Assembly: GCA_902543185.1 (NCBI GenBank)
Contig: CACBXB010000001.1
Span: 1-64,000 of the forward strand
DNA: 64,000 nt
Direction: 5' to 3'
Source: Paracoccaceae bacterium
Lineage (GTDB): Bacteria > Pseudomonadota > Alphaproteobacteria > Rhodobacterales > Rhodobacteraceae
Made by a program: the position numbers and the translations under genes. Below the pieces are notes generated by a model. That model was not told the DNA's origin. It searched no databases and was given only the letters and a program-made list of their open reading frames with translations. This document shows, one piece after another, positions 27,474 through 36,776 of this stretch. Each line of letters opens with the position of its first letter. Position 1 is the stretch's first letter.

Positions 27474-27776
27474 CTATCTTATTGGGTTGTGAACTGTAAC
27501 AAGCTTCGTTCCATCGGGGAACGTGGCCTCTACCTGAACCTCTGGTATCATATCAGGTATACCATCCATGCAGTCAGTCGATTTAACTATTGTTGCACCG
27601 AATTCCATCATTTCAGCTACGCTTTTCCCATCACGAGCTCCCTCAACAACAGCATCGCAAATTAGAGCAATAGCCTCTGGATAATTAAGCTTAACTCCAC
27701 GGCTTTTCCTTTTTCGGGCAACTTCTGCTGCCATAGCTATTAAAAGTTTATCTTTTTCTCGAGGTGATAATTGCAC
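27474..27776 (-). CDS. ureA: Urease gamma subunit
   Basis: Structural subunit of urease, 100 aa from a GTG at 27776, the length expected for UreA. The GTG is chosen because GGAGG ends 5 nt before it and the product then begins with the family-typical [13 protein letters not shown] (initiator Met). A TTG at 27788 would overlap the ribosome site. The [10 protein letters not shown] and [18 protein letters not shown] blocks are diagnostic. The GTG shares one base with the ureD stop codon. Confidence 0.95.
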   Translation of the reverse strand: MQLSPREKDKLLIAMAAEVARKRKSRGVKLNYPEAIALICDAVVEGARDGKSVAEMMEFGATIVKSTDCMDGIPDMIPEVQVEATFPDGTKLVTVHNPIR

Positions 27777-28591
27777 TATAGCCTCCAAGCTTTTGGTAAA
27801 TTTTTATCTGTAATTTCAGTAATTATTGGTACAAGCATTTGCCTTAATTCATATCCGGTTGGGGCAATTAATCGCGCTACCAAAAAGTTGTCATTGATCA
27901 GGCTAACTCCTGAATAATTATTCAAATAGTCCTTAAAATTTTTTAAAAATGATTTGACCATTTTTGACTTGAAAATAATAATTGCAGTTGCTGTGCAACC
28001 ACCCGCAACTGCTGATCTTCTCAATATTTTAGATATGTTACCGGTCAAACGTGTTTTATCTAAAAAAGCAATTTTACCACCAACTCTTATTTCTATTTTA
28101 TCATCAAAATATCCAGATAATTCAGTCTCACCCATTGCTAAACGACCAAAAATTATTGGTTCAACAATTAAAGCTTCAGCCTTAGATGAAATACTAACAT
28201 TTAATTCTCGCTTTATTCTGCCTTGATCAAAAACAATTGTTTCCTGAGGAAGCCAGTGCATGCGAGAGGAGTTCTTTAAAACAATTTTGTTTTCAACATT
28301 TGCATTAGAGCCATCGTTACTTTTATATACTCTTTCACATCCTTGAGTAGTTACGGTGAGACATGAATTGCCATAGCATTCGATGACATTAGAAAATTTA
28401 TCACCCCCCGTTATTCCTCCAGCAGTATTAATCATGATACAATCAAGCCCACTGGCCCGTCTGGGGAAAAAAACTTTAGATGCTCCCTTTTGGAAAAGTT
28501 TTTGAATTCTACTATTTCCAACTGTGGTCAGGTGCATATTTCCTTGAGCACGTGCAAGCTTCGCTTCGCTTTTAATTGTTTCTAAATACAT
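27776..28591 (-). CDS. ureD: Urease accessory protein UreD (UreH)
   Basis: Scaffold that binds apo-urease and recruits UreF-UreG, 271 aa. Family blocks [19 protein letters not shown] near 41-59 (a typical xGGITGGD follows), [10 protein letters not shown] and [13 protein letters not shown] are visible. It is the first gene of the minus-strand operon ureD-A-peptide-B-C-E-F-G. No nickel or urea transporter lies in the cluster. The 135-nt upstream gap holds no clear promoter to my eye. Confidence 0.94.
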   Translation of the reverse strand: MYLETIKSEAKLARAQGNMHLTTVGNSRIQKLFQKGASKVFFPRRASGLDCIMINTAGGITGGDKFSNVIECYGNSCLTVTTQGCERVYKSNDGSNANVENKIVLKNSSRMHWLPQETIVFDQGRIKRELNVSISSKAEALIVEPIIFGRLAMGETELSGYFDDKIEIRVGGKIAFLDKTRLTGNISKILRRSAVAGGCTATAIIIFKSKMVKSFLKNFKDYLNNYSGVSLINDNFLVARLIAPTGYELRQMLVPIITEITDKNLPKAWRL

Positions 28592-28726
28592 TTGAATTCC
28601 AATTCAGGAGCTTAGACTGAGAACATAGCGATATTTTTAGCTTAACTGTCTGTAATTAGAACATTTACAAGTCAAACTAGGTCGTTTTCCCCAAATTTTT
28701 TTAGAGCTGCACAAAATTTAAGCATT

Positions 28727-29620
28727 TTATGTTTTAAAATCGCCTGCTGCCAGAAGTGCACTAGGCAGAGGGTGTTTCACCTGATCTTGCAACCAATTTG
28801 CCACCTTAATTGCTTCATCAAGATTAATACCCGTAGCTATTCCTGACTTTTCAAATAAATAAACCAGATCTTCGATCGCAACATTTCCTGTTGCTTTAGG
28901 GGCAAATGGACATCCGCCAATGCCTCCAAAACTTGCGTCAAACCGTCTTACTCCCAACTCAAATGCAGTCCACGCATTAGAAACAGCCGTATTACGCGTA
29001 TTGTGTAAATGTAAACGAACTGGAATTTTTGAACTCAACAAAATTAAAGGTTTAACTTTCTCTTTTATATCTTTTGGGACTGCGACGCCAATTGTATCTG
29101 CTAGAGAGATTTCATCAGGGTTGAGATCTAAGCATTTGTCAGCAATTTCTAATACCCGTGATGGACTTACTTCTCCCGCAAATGGGCAGCCAAAGGCGGC
29201 TGCAATTGATATACAAATTTTAATTCCAGTCTTTCTGTTTTTCAGCAATTTGGAAATATATCCTATGCTCTCCGCCGTAGTCATTCCTTGGTTCTTCAGG
29301 CTAAATTCATCTGAAGCTACAATTACAAATGTTATCTCATCGCAGTTAGAACTTATTGCTCTAGAATAACCACGTTCATTTAAAACAAGCCCACTGTAGC
29401 TTGCATTCCTTTTTTCTGATAACTTATCCAAAAGATTTTCCGGATCAGCCATTTGAGGAACTTTTTTTGGATTTACAAAACTTGCCGCCTCAATTCGTGA
29501 AACACCCGCCTCTATAGAATGCCAGATTAAATCCAGTTTTTGTTCAAGTGAAAAAATTATAGGCTCATTCTGTAAGCCATCTCTTGGCGTAACATCAATT
29601 ATTTGAAATTCAGTTTCCAT
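28727..29620 (-). CDS. HMG-CoA lyase-like acyl-CoA lyase
   Basis: TIM-barrel lyase of the HMGL family, 297 aa, related to mitochondrial and bacterial MvaB. Hallmarks: the TPRDGLQNE metal/substrate motif (11-19), metal histidines in RLHLHNTRN (H204, H206) and catalytic C237 in GGIGGCPFAPKATGN. HMG-CoA lyase yields acetyl-CoA and acetoacetate; close relatives split citramalyl-CoA or other 3-hydroxyacyl-CoAs. The ATG at 29620 is used; a TTG at 29638 is possible. It follows the YrdC-like gene by 21 nt and is divergent from a cluster with a CoA-transferase, so a CoA thioester from that pathway may be its substrate. Confidence 0.82.
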   Translation of the reverse strand: METEFQIIDVTPRDGLQNEPIIFSLEQKLDLIWHSIEAGVSRIEAASFVNPKKVPQMADPENLLDKLSEKRNASYSGLVLNERGYSRAISSNCDEITFVIVASDEFSLKNQGMTTAESIGYISKLLKNRKTGIKICISIAAAFGCPFAGEVSPSRVLEIADKCLDLNPDEISLADTIGVAVPKDIKEKVKPLILLSSKIPVRLHLHNTRNTAVSNAWTAFELGVRRFDASFGGIGGCPFAPKATGNVAIEDLVYLFEKSGIATGINLDEAIKVANWLQDQVKHPLPSALLAAGDFKT

Positions 29621-29641
29621 TTTCAGATCGCAAATCAAAAA

Positions 29642-30325
29642 TCATGGCTTAATTATTGTTGTGCCGATATCAATATTTAACTTATCTTTGGCTATTTTTC
29701 TTATCTCTTGGCAACGAATACCTATCCTAAAAGGTTCAAAAGTATCTAAATCTATTATCGTCGAACCAAGGCCATCAGGATGACTAAATTTCGTTTTTCC
29801 ACCATCTAATGCCAAATCAACTTTATTACGCAATTCGATTTCAACGTCCTTAAAATCGTACTTACTGCCGGATAATGACATGTTTGCAGATGAACCAAAA
29901 ACTCCCATTCCACTTTCTAAAGCGAGACGAGCAATTTCATCGTGTATTGGACCAGCATTCATCAATAAATCAATTGTTCCACTCTTAGATGCATTTTTTA
30001 GCACAAATGGATCTGCATTTTTCATTATTGGATGATCAGGATCATAACGTCCAACTATTGAGAGAGGAAAGTTTGCATCTAAAGTTATGGCTTCGACAAA
30101 TTCCAACTGCTCTGATGTAAATTGTATCAGCTCTTTGAACATTTCCAAGCTTCCAAAACAACCACACGGCTTATTAAAGCTTCGCTGTTTGTATTCAAAG
30201 ATTCTTTGGATAGCTTCCGATGTTTGGCCAACTATTGCATAGCCTACATCAGTTCTAAAAATAGCGGTCCCAGAATTCGAAACTGTATCAAAAACAGATT
30301 TGGCAATATCGATGGGATTTTCCAT
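29642..30325 (-). CDS. Sua5/YciO/YrdC family protein
   Basis: Protein of 227 aa with a YrdC domain, the fold of L-threonylcarbamoyladenylate synthase. The nucleotide-site motifs KQRSFNKP (about 43-50) and SSANMSLSG (near 150) are recognisable. The ATG at 30325 is favoured over an in-frame upstream start because the extension is not protein-like. Housekeeping TsaC/Sua5 works in tRNA t6A synthesis, and such a gene would not normally sit in an operon with an HMG-CoA-lyase-like enzyme. YrdC domains also occur in carbamoyl-transfer enzymes (HypF), so a carbamoyl-related catabolic role is conceivable. The paralogue question cannot be settled here. Confidence 0.75.
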   Translation of the reverse strand: MENPIDIAKSVFDTVSNSGTAIFRTDVGYAIVGQTSEAIQRIFEYKQRSFNKPCGCFGSLEMFKELIQFTSEQLEFVEAITLDANFPLSIVGRYDPDHPIMKNADPFVLKNASKSGTIDLLMNAGPIHDEIARLALESGMGVFGSSANMSLSGSKYDFKDVEIELRNKVDLALDGGKTKFSHPDGLGSTIIDLDTFEPFRIGIRCQEIRKIAKDKLNIDIGTTIIKP

Positions 30326-30479
30326 GAAAACAACCTTATTAATTAAGTCTGAGACAACTTTATAAAACAATTATTTGTCAATAGCACTATCGTAACGCTA
30401 ATAATTTCAATTTAGTAAAATTACGTTGACTAAAAACTTTTTGTATCTGATGCTTTTTATGTTGGTTGAGAATAATAAC

Positions 30480-31256
30480 ATGGACTTAGATCTTAGAGAA
30501 AAGAAGGTTTTAATAACTGGCGGAACCAGAGGCATAGGTTTAGCATCAGCTAAAGCCTTCGCAAAAGAAGGGTGTGTAGTTCATATCACAGGCCGCAAAC
30601 AACAAGATCTCGAGCATGCTAGAAAAAGCATTGGGACAGATTACCAAATTCACACCCATATCTGCGATCTAAAGAAAAATGGAGCCGCAGAAAAACTTGC
30701 AAAAGATTGTCGTGAAGTCGATATATTGGTGAACAATGCTGGAGCTACACCAACGGGACCAATTGAGTTAGTTGGCGTTGATGAGTGGAGAGAGGGCCTA
30801 GAACTCAAAGTTATAGCTACAGTCGACCTCACCAAAAAATTCTACGAATTTATGTGTAAAAGAAAAAAAGGCGTAATTATAAATGTAATTGGAAATTGTG
30901 GTGAGCGTCCTGATCCTGAAATAATTGTAGCGACAGTAACAAATTCTGGAATGATGAATTTCACTCGGGCGTTAGGTTCTGTCAGTGTCAATCATGGAGT
31001 CAGAGTTTTGGGAGTCAACCCAGGTGCTACTTCTACAGAGCGATTAGTGCATATAATGGAGGAGAAAGCTCGGGATAGATATGGTGATCCAAAACTTTGG
31101 GAACGGTTGGTTGAACCTTTACCTTTTAGGAGAGCCTCAACGCCAACAGAACAAGCTGATATGATTGTTTTTGCAGCCTCAGACCGCTGCTCATATGTCT
31201 CGGGAACAATTTTGACAGTAGATGCTGGAATCGCCCAACGCGGCCATATATTTTAG
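30480..31256 (+). CDS. SDR-fold protein lacking the usual catalytic triad
   Basis: Rossmann-fold protein of 258 aa. The cofactor loop GGTRGIG (near 14-20) and NNAG are intact. The usual catalytic Ser, Tyr and Lys are not: the Ser region reads NVIGNCG, and the YxxxK position reads ATVTN before SGMMNFTRALG. A known SDR subgroup has the similar NAALMAFTRALG pattern, so this is probably an inherited variant rather than damage. The ATG at 30480 removes an 18-residue hydrophobic extension and has a GAG ribosome site. It opens an eight-gene plus-strand operon. Confidence 0.8.
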   Translation: MDLDLREKKVLITGGTRGIGLASAKAFAKEGCVVHITGRKQQDLEHARKSIGTDYQIHTHICDLKKNGAAEKLAKDCREVDILVNNAGATPTGPIELVGVDEWREGLELKVIATVDLTKKFYEFMCKRKKGVIINVIGNCGERPDPEIIVATVTNSGMMNFTRALGSVSVNHGVRVLGVNPGATSTERLVHIMEEKARDRYGDPKLWERLVEPLPFRRASTPTEQADMIVFAASDRCSYVSGTILTVDAGIAQRGHIF

Positions 31257-31281
31257 TTTTCAATAGTAAAAAGATAATTAA

Positions 31282-32088
31282 ATGCCTATTTTAGAAATTA
31301 ATAATCACAAAATGTACTTTGAAGTTCATGGTGTAGGCCCGCCCGCACTTTGTATGGGTGGCTGGGGCAGTTACTGTCACGGGAATGAACGACATGTTGG
31401 AAGTTACTTACTTGAAAATTATCAAGTTATTATCTTTGACCACCGTGGTTTAGGAGAAAGCACCGACAACGATTCGACACCATCAATGTCTCTTTACGCA
31501 GAAGACTGCGCTGAACTTCTTGATCACCTCAATCTCTCCAATGTTACTGTTGTTGGTCTTGTAGGAATGGGTGCATGCATTGGACAAGAACTGGCGATTA
31601 ATAGGCCTGACTTAGTCAAATGCTTAGTAAATATGAATACATGGGCAAAGCCAGATCTGTTGTTACGACATCAATTAGAGACACTCCGTGAAGTCCATCG
31701 AGAAATGGGGTGGGAGGCCTTTCAAAAACTTGTATGTTTGTGGTCTTTTGAAGAAAACTTTTATCTGGAAAACGCTGACCGTTTACTAGGGCCAAGCGGT
31801 CCCTGGCGAGAATTAAGTGGAAGGTTCAACGCTCATGCCCGTTTGATCGAGGCTTGCCTTTCTCACGATACGGTTTCAAGGTTAAATAAAATTTCGTGTC
31901 CGACGCTGATAATTCATTGCCCACTAGATATAGTGAATGGACCAAGACTAACCATCCCAATTGAACAGGCGATCCCAAATGCTAAAGGTGTCACTATTGA
32001 AGGTGCCGCTCATGTTATTGCGGGAAGGACTATGCGAGAAAAATATGCTGAAGTTTTAAAAGAATTTCTTCAAGAAGTGAAAAACTAA
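31282..32088 (+). CDS. Alpha/beta hydrolase, RutD-like, nucleophile replaced
   Basis: Alpha/beta-hydrolase fold, 268 aa. The oxyanion strand (PALCMGGWG), FDHRGLGES loop, acid (HCPLDIVNG) and base (GAAHVI) are in place. The nucleophile elbow, normally GxSxG, reads GLVGMGA, with glycine (codon GGA) at residue 95. E. coli RutD, which takes part in aminoacrylate disposal in pyrimidine catabolism, also lacks this serine as I recall its sequence, and the lid region here (NMNTWAKPDLLLR) looks RutD-like. A non-esterase role, such as an imine, enamine or C-C bond hydrolysis helper, is possible. It lies between the triad-less SDR and a CoA-transferase. Confidence 0.75.
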   Translation: MPILEINNHKMYFEVHGVGPPALCMGGWGSYCHGNERHVGSYLLENYQVIIFDHRGLGESTDNDSTPSMSLYAEDCAELLDHLNLSNVTVVGLVGMGACIGQELAINRPDLVKCLVNMNTWAKPDLLLRHQLETLREVHREMGWEAFQKLVCLWSFEENFYLENADRLLGPSGPWRELSGRFNAHARLIEACLSHDTVSRLNKISCPTLIIHCPLDIVNGPRLTIPIEQAIPNAKGVTIEGAAHVIAGRTMREKYAEVLKEFLQEVKN

Positions 32089-32098
32089 AGAGGAATTT

Positions 32099-33307
32099 AT
32101 GAGTACTGAAAATTTTGGACCATTACAAGGCATCAGAGTAATTGAGATGGGTCAACTTTTGGCTGGGCCGTTTGTGGGCAGCCGGCTAGCTGATTTTGGT
32201 GCAGACGTTATAAAGATAGAGACGCCAGGTGCCGGTGATCCAATGAGGGAGTGGGGACATCATCGGTATAAAGGAAAGTCACTTTGGTGGCCTACATTGG
32301 CTAGAAACAAAAAATCTGTGACAGTAAATCTAAGAGAAAAAAAGGGGCAAGAAATTGTACGAAAACTACTAACCTCGGCTGATGGCCTTATCGAAAATTT
32401 CAAACCTGGTACTCTTGAAAAATGGGGTATGTCTCCAGAAGAACTTCACAAAATTAATCCAAAATTAATCATTGTTAGAGTTTCTGGTTTTGGGCAAACA
32501 GGGCCATCAGCAAATAGGCCTGGATTTGCGAGTATTGGCGAAGCAATGGGAGGCATACGTTTTATAAATGGCTTTCCAAATACACCCCCGCCACGTTTTG
32601 GAATTTCGCTTGGCGACACAATTACTGCAATGTTTGCTGTTGAAGGTTTTTTAATGGCTCTTTTTGAAAGAGAGAAAAATAATGGAAAGGGGCAAATAGT
32701 TGATGCCGCAATTACGGAAAGTTGCTTTTCAATGTTAGAAAGTGCGCTGACGGAATACGATAAATGCGGCATAATTCGAAAGCCAAGTGGAACAGGTCTA
32801 GCAAATGTAGCACCTTCAAATATTTATCCTACATTAGATGAAAATTTTGTTGTTGTAGCGGCCAATCTTGATCCCATGTTTAAAAGACTCTGCGAAGCAA
32901 TGGACAAGATGGAATGGGCAAGTGACCCTCGATTTATAGATCATAAAGCTAGGGGCGATAATGCTTGTGAACTAGACAGTCTAATATCAGATTGGACAAA
33001 AACACTTACAATGAAAGACATAGGCCAAAAGCTAGATGATCACGGTGTAGTCTGGGGTCCCATTAACTCAATTGAGGATATTGTTGAGGATGAGCAATTC
33101 AAATCCCGCGAAATGATTTTAGAGATAGATGATGAAACTTTTGGATCTCTAAAGGTTCCAGGTATAGTACCCAAGCTGAGCAAAACACCTGGAAAGGTAA
33201 ATTGGCTTGGCCCTCAAAAAGTTGGGTCACATAACAATGAAGTGCTTTCAGACCTTGGCTTTAGTGATGAAGATCAAAAAGAACTATTAGATAAAAAGAT
33301 TATTTAG
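32099..33307 (+). CDS. CaiB/BaiF family CoA-transferase
   Basis: Class III CoA-transferase, 402 aa, which moves CoA between carboxylic acids through an aspartyl anhydride. The catalytic Asp is D173 in SLGDTITAM. N-terminal blocks GIRVIEMGQLLAGPF and ADVIKIETP, and the GLIENFKPGTLEKWG block, are typical. Ribosome site AGAGGAA. The PrpD gene starts 1 nt after its stop. Its substrate is unknown; in this operon it may activate a carboxylate released by the hydantoinase, amidase or PrpD enzymes. Confidence 0.88.
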   Translation: MSTENFGPLQGIRVIEMGQLLAGPFVGSRLADFGADVIKIETPGAGDPMREWGHHRYKGKSLWWPTLARNKKSVTVNLREKKGQEIVRKLLTSADGLIENFKPGTLEKWGMSPEELHKINPKLIIVRVSGFGQTGPSANRPGFASIGEAMGGIRFINGFPNTPPPRFGISLGDTITAMFAVEGFLMALFEREKNNGKGQIVDAAITESCFSMLESALTEYDKCGIIRKPSGTGLANVAPSNIYPTLDENFVVVAANLDPMFKRLCEAMDKMEWASDPRFIDHKARGDNACELDSLISDWTKTLTMKDIGQKLDDHGVVWGPINSIEDIVEDEQFKSREMILEIDDETFGSLKVPGIVPKLSKTPGKVNWLGPQKVGSHNNEVLSDLGFSDEDQKELLDKKII

Positions 33308-33308
33308 A

Positions 33309-34679
33309 ATGGATAAACTTTGTAGTCCAGTTGAAACTCAACTAATAGAATATTCCATGTCACTTGGTTTTGAAGATTTAACAGAAAAAGCCATAAATCA
33401 AGCAAAGCGCAGAGTAATCGACACGATTGGTGGAGCACTTGGTGCGTTTGAAGCCAAGCCCGTGGAAATTGCTCGGAAAATAACTCCAAAAATAACAAAT
33501 GGGTACTCAGCGAGAATATGGGGATCATTAGAAAGATCAACACCTGAAGGTGCAGCTTTCACCAATGGAACCATGCTTCGGTACTTGGATATAAATGACA
33601 CTCATAGGACTATTGATGGAAGCCATCCATCTGATAATTTAGGTGGTATTATCGCAATAGCAGAAGCCTTGGATCTCAGCGGCCAAGATGCTCTTCTCGC
33701 ACTTACTATATCCTATGAAATACAATGTAGATTTGTTGACTCAGTTCCCTTCAACGAAAATGGATGGGATCAACCTGTTCCAGGAGTAATAGCGATGGCA
33801 CTATCTGCAGGTCGTATGCTAAGCCTATCACCAACCTCAATGCGGGATGCATTAGCCTTAGCCATAACTCCAAATCTCTGTACTTACCAAACTAGAGCTG
33901 GAGAATTATCCATGTGGAAAGGTGCTGCGGCGGCAAATGGATCCAGGCAAGGAATTTTCGCTGCATTTCTAGCGTCAAAAGGTATGACCGGACCGTATGA
34001 AGCGTTTGATGGTATATATGGTCTTTGGAAACAGACTGTTAAGAAAAAACATAAAATAGCTCCACTTTCATTCGGCAAAAGTCTCTTCGGTATCGAACAA
34101 ACAAATATAAAAATGTATCCAGTACGTGATAGCTGTCAGTTGCCTGTACAAACAGCACGGGACCTGCGAAAAAAAATTTCTGCTAAAGATATAGAGTCCT
34201 TAAAAATTATAACTTATGGCTCAGCCTACAAAGGGGCCGTAGAAGATCCCGAACTTTGGGCCCCAAAAACCCGCGAAACTGCTGACCATTCTATGCTAAT
34301 TGCCATTGCTCTAGGTCTAATTGATGGCACTATTACACCTGAGTCCTTTGAAACTGAACGTTTTCTAGATCAGGATGTGCTTGATCTTATTTCTAAAACA
34401 GAGGTCGAAATAAGCCAAGAATTCAGCGCAATGTCGCCTGGCGTCCGCACTTGTCAATTAATCGCAAAAAACGATGTCGGTAAAAGCTTCACTTCTAAAC
34501 TTTCTTTAACAGCAGAAGATATTGAGCGCGGTCCGAGTGATAACGAAATACAGTCAAAATTTTATAGTTTGTCTGAAAGGGTTATGAGCAATGAAAAAGC
34601 TCGGGCTCTGTTTGAGGCTTCTATGGATTTAGAAAGTATGCCAAAAATTTCAACTCTTGTGGACTTAACGGAGATTTAA
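33309..34679 (+). CDS. MmgE/PrpD family protein, copy 1
   Basis: Helical MmgE/PrpD-fold enzyme, 456 aa. The family includes 2-methylcitrate dehydratase, cis-aconitate decarboxylase and iminodisuccinate epimerase. Conserved features include the HPSDN block near 106-110, YQTRAGELSMWKG at 193-205 and a KxYPVRDSCQLPV stretch equivalent to the substrate-facing K-x-Y/H region. It is closely similar to the PrpD protein encoded at 38520 and of the same length. The hyuAB pair lies between the two. Reaction unassigned. Confidence 0.82.
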   Translation: MDKLCSPVETQLIEYSMSLGFEDLTEKAINQAKRRVIDTIGGALGAFEAKPVEIARKITPKITNGYSARIWGSLERSTPEGAAFTNGTMLRYLDINDTHRTIDGSHPSDNLGGIIAIAEALDLSGQDALLALTISYEIQCRFVDSVPFNENGWDQPVPGVIAMALSAGRMLSLSPTSMRDALALAITPNLCTYQTRAGELSMWKGAAAANGSRQGIFAAFLASKGMTGPYEAFDGIYGLWKQTVKKKHKIAPLSFGKSLFGIEQTNIKMYPVRDSCQLPVQTARDLRKKISAKDIESLKIITYGSAYKGAVEDPELWAPKTRETADHSMLIAIALGLIDGTITPESFETERFLDQDVLDLISKTEVEISQEFSAMSPGVRTCQLIAKNDVGKSFTSKLSLTAEDIERGPSDNEIQSKFYSLSERVMSNEKARALFEASMDLESMPKISTLVDLTEI

Positions 34680-34685
34680 CTTCTC

Positions 34686-36776
34686 ATGTATACAGTTGGA
34701 ATTGATGTAGGTGGAACGCACACTGACCTTGTTTTGTTAGATACAAAGACAGGTCAAATACAAGTTCACAAAACCCCAACTACTGTTGAGGATCCATCAA
34801 AAGGAGCCGTTCAAACACTGATTGAGCATATCAAAAGAACAGGCATTTCTCCAAACGACATAAGTTACTTGATGCATGGAACAACCATTGCAACAAATAT
34901 TGCTCTTGAGCACGGTGGAGCAAAAACGGGATTAATTACAACCGAAGGATTCAGAGATATTCTTCATATGGCTAGGCACAAGAGACCGCAGACCTTCAGT
35001 CTTCAACTAGACTTACCCTGGCAGAAATTTCCATTAGTGCCACGTCGGTGGAGACATACCGTTCCAGAAAGAATGGCTCCTCCAGGAATTGTTTTAAAAC
35101 CGTTAGACGAGGAAGCCGTTAGGTCAGCTATAAATATATTGATAGCCGAGGGAGTAGAGGCAATAGCCATTTGTTTTATACACTCCTACCTCAATCCTGA
35201 CCACGAAAGCAGAGCCAAAAAGATAGTTCAAGAAATGGCACCAAATATTTTTGTGACAACAAGTTACGAAGTAACACCTCAATACAGAGAATATGAAAGA
35301 TTTTCTACAACAGCATTAAACGCATATGTTGGCCCCAAGACGTCAAAATATCTTGGCACAATGAGTGAGTCTCTTAAAACGAATGGAATCAAAGCTGACC
35401 TGCATCTTATGCAGTCTTCGGGTGGAGCAACGACATTACAATCAGCACAACTAAACCCTGTAAATCTTTTAATGTCAGGGCCCGTTGGGGGACTAATGGG
35501 AGGCATTTTTATTGGAAAATCTGCTGGCTTTGAAAATGTGATTACCCTAGACGTGGGGGGTACTAGCGCTGATATTGGAGTAGCTCCAAAAGGAGAAATT
35601 TTATATAAACATATCCTTGATACTAGACTAGGTGATTACCATGCTATGGTGCCTATGGCTGAGATGGACGCTATCGGAGCAGGTGGAGGTTCAATAGCTT
35701 ACGTCGATAGCGGTGGACAATTTCAAGTTGGACCAAGAAGCGCTGGAGCAAACCCAGGCCCAGCAGCATATGGAAAAGGCGGTAGCGAACCAACAGCAAC
35801 AGATTGTATGATAGCAATGGGATGGATAGATCCAGACACTTTTCTAGGAGGACGTCTTACGCTTCAGAAAAAATTAGCGATAACTTCTATAGAAAAACAT
35901 CTTTGCCGCTCTCTAAATATGTCTACAGAAGAGGCCGCGGCAGGAGCAATTCATATATTGACTCATTCTATGACAAGGGCATGTGAATTAAACAGCATAC
36001 GTCGTGGATTTGATGTGCGTGATTTCGCCTTAGTTTCTTTTGGTGGCGCAGGGCCACTTTTTGCTTGTGCAATTGCAAACGAATTAAGCATTTCAACAAT
36101 TGTTATCCCTCCAAATCCGGGTCTTACATCTGCTCTTGGCTTACTGGCATCAGATGTTGTTTACGAAAAAAGCAAGACCGTGATGATTGATGCAAATGAG
36201 ACTAATATTGATAGTTTACAAATAGCGTACACCGAACTGGAGGCTGTCCTTTTTACTATGTTAAAAGAAGATGGCTTCAAGAAAGAAGGAATTCATTTAG
36301 AGAGGGCAGCAGATTGTCGTTATGAAGGGCAGGGTTACGAGCTTGTCACGCCCTATCCAGATACAAATGGAATTTCTAAAAAAGAATTTGCAAAAATATT
36401 ATCAAATAATTTCCATGTCCAGCATGAAAAACAATATGGAAAGAGTTTCGCTGAGAAGAATATACAAATTGTTAACATTAGAGTAAGGGGTCGGGGCGAG
36501 ACAGCTAAGGTCAAAGTATCTAACCTAAAGAAAGTTTATAAGACTAAAAATCAAGTAAATCCGCGATCTTCAGGTGAAGCCTATTTTTTAATTAATGGAA
36601 AATTACTTTGTCTTGAAACGCCAAGATATTATCGAAAAGATCTATTGCCAGGGAACCACATCACAGGTCCAGCTGTAATTGACCAAATGGATTCTACAAC
36701 AGTAATTTTACCTAATTGGAACGCCTCGATAGATAAACTTGGTAACATTATTATATCAAAAGGGGTCCTAAATTGA
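34686..36776 (+). CDS. Hydantoinase A / oxoprolinase-like ATPase subunit
   Basis: HyuA-type subunit, 696 aa, of an ATP-dependent amidohydrolase or carboxylase family that includes N-methylhydantoinase, 5-oxoprolinase and acetone/acetophenone carboxylase. The actin-like nucleotide fold starts with GIDVGGTHTDLVL (5-17), with MHGTTIATN near 60 and DVGGTSADIG near 290. The C-terminal domain includes the DCRYEGQGYEL block. It overlaps HyuB by 4 nt. Members open lactams, hydantoins or imides, or carboxylate ketones, with ATP; the substrate here is not known. Confidence 0.88.
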   Translation: MYTVGIDVGGTHTDLVLLDTKTGQIQVHKTPTTVEDPSKGAVQTLIEHIKRTGISPNDISYLMHGTTIATNIALEHGGAKTGLITTEGFRDILHMARHKRPQTFSLQLDLPWQKFPLVPRRWRHTVPERMAPPGIVLKPLDEEAVRSAINILIAEGVEAIAICFIHSYLNPDHESRAKKIVQEMAPNIFVTTSYEVTPQYREYERFSTTALNAYVGPKTSKYLGTMSESLKTNGIKADLHLMQSSGGATTLQSAQLNPVNLLMSGPVGGLMGGIFIGKSAGFENVITLDVGGTSADIGVAPKGEILYKHILDTRLGDYHAMVPMAEMDAIGAGGGSIAYVDSGGQFQVGPRSAGANPGPAAYGKGGSEPTATDCMIAMGWIDPDTFLGGRLTLQKKLAITSIEKHLCRSLNMSTEEAAAGAIHILTHSMTRACELNSIRRGFDVRDFALVSFGGAGPLFACAIANELSISTIVIPPNPGLTSALGLLASDVVYEKSKTVMIDANETNIDSLQIAYTELEAVLFTMLKEDGFKKEGIHLERAADCRYEGQGYELVTPYPDTNGISKKEFAKILSNNFHVQHEKQYGKSFAEKNIQIVNIRVRGRGETAKVKVSNLKKVYKTKNQVNPRSSGEAYFLINGKLLCLETPRYYRKDLLPGNHITGPAVIDQMDSTTVILPNWNASIDKLGNIIISKGVLN

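Noticed and set aside
32099-33307. Apparent loss of catalytic Asp in the first CoA-transferase (PGFAS versus PGYDL in the second)
   Set aside because: The catalytic Asp of this family lies in the later GDT motif, which is present here at D173.
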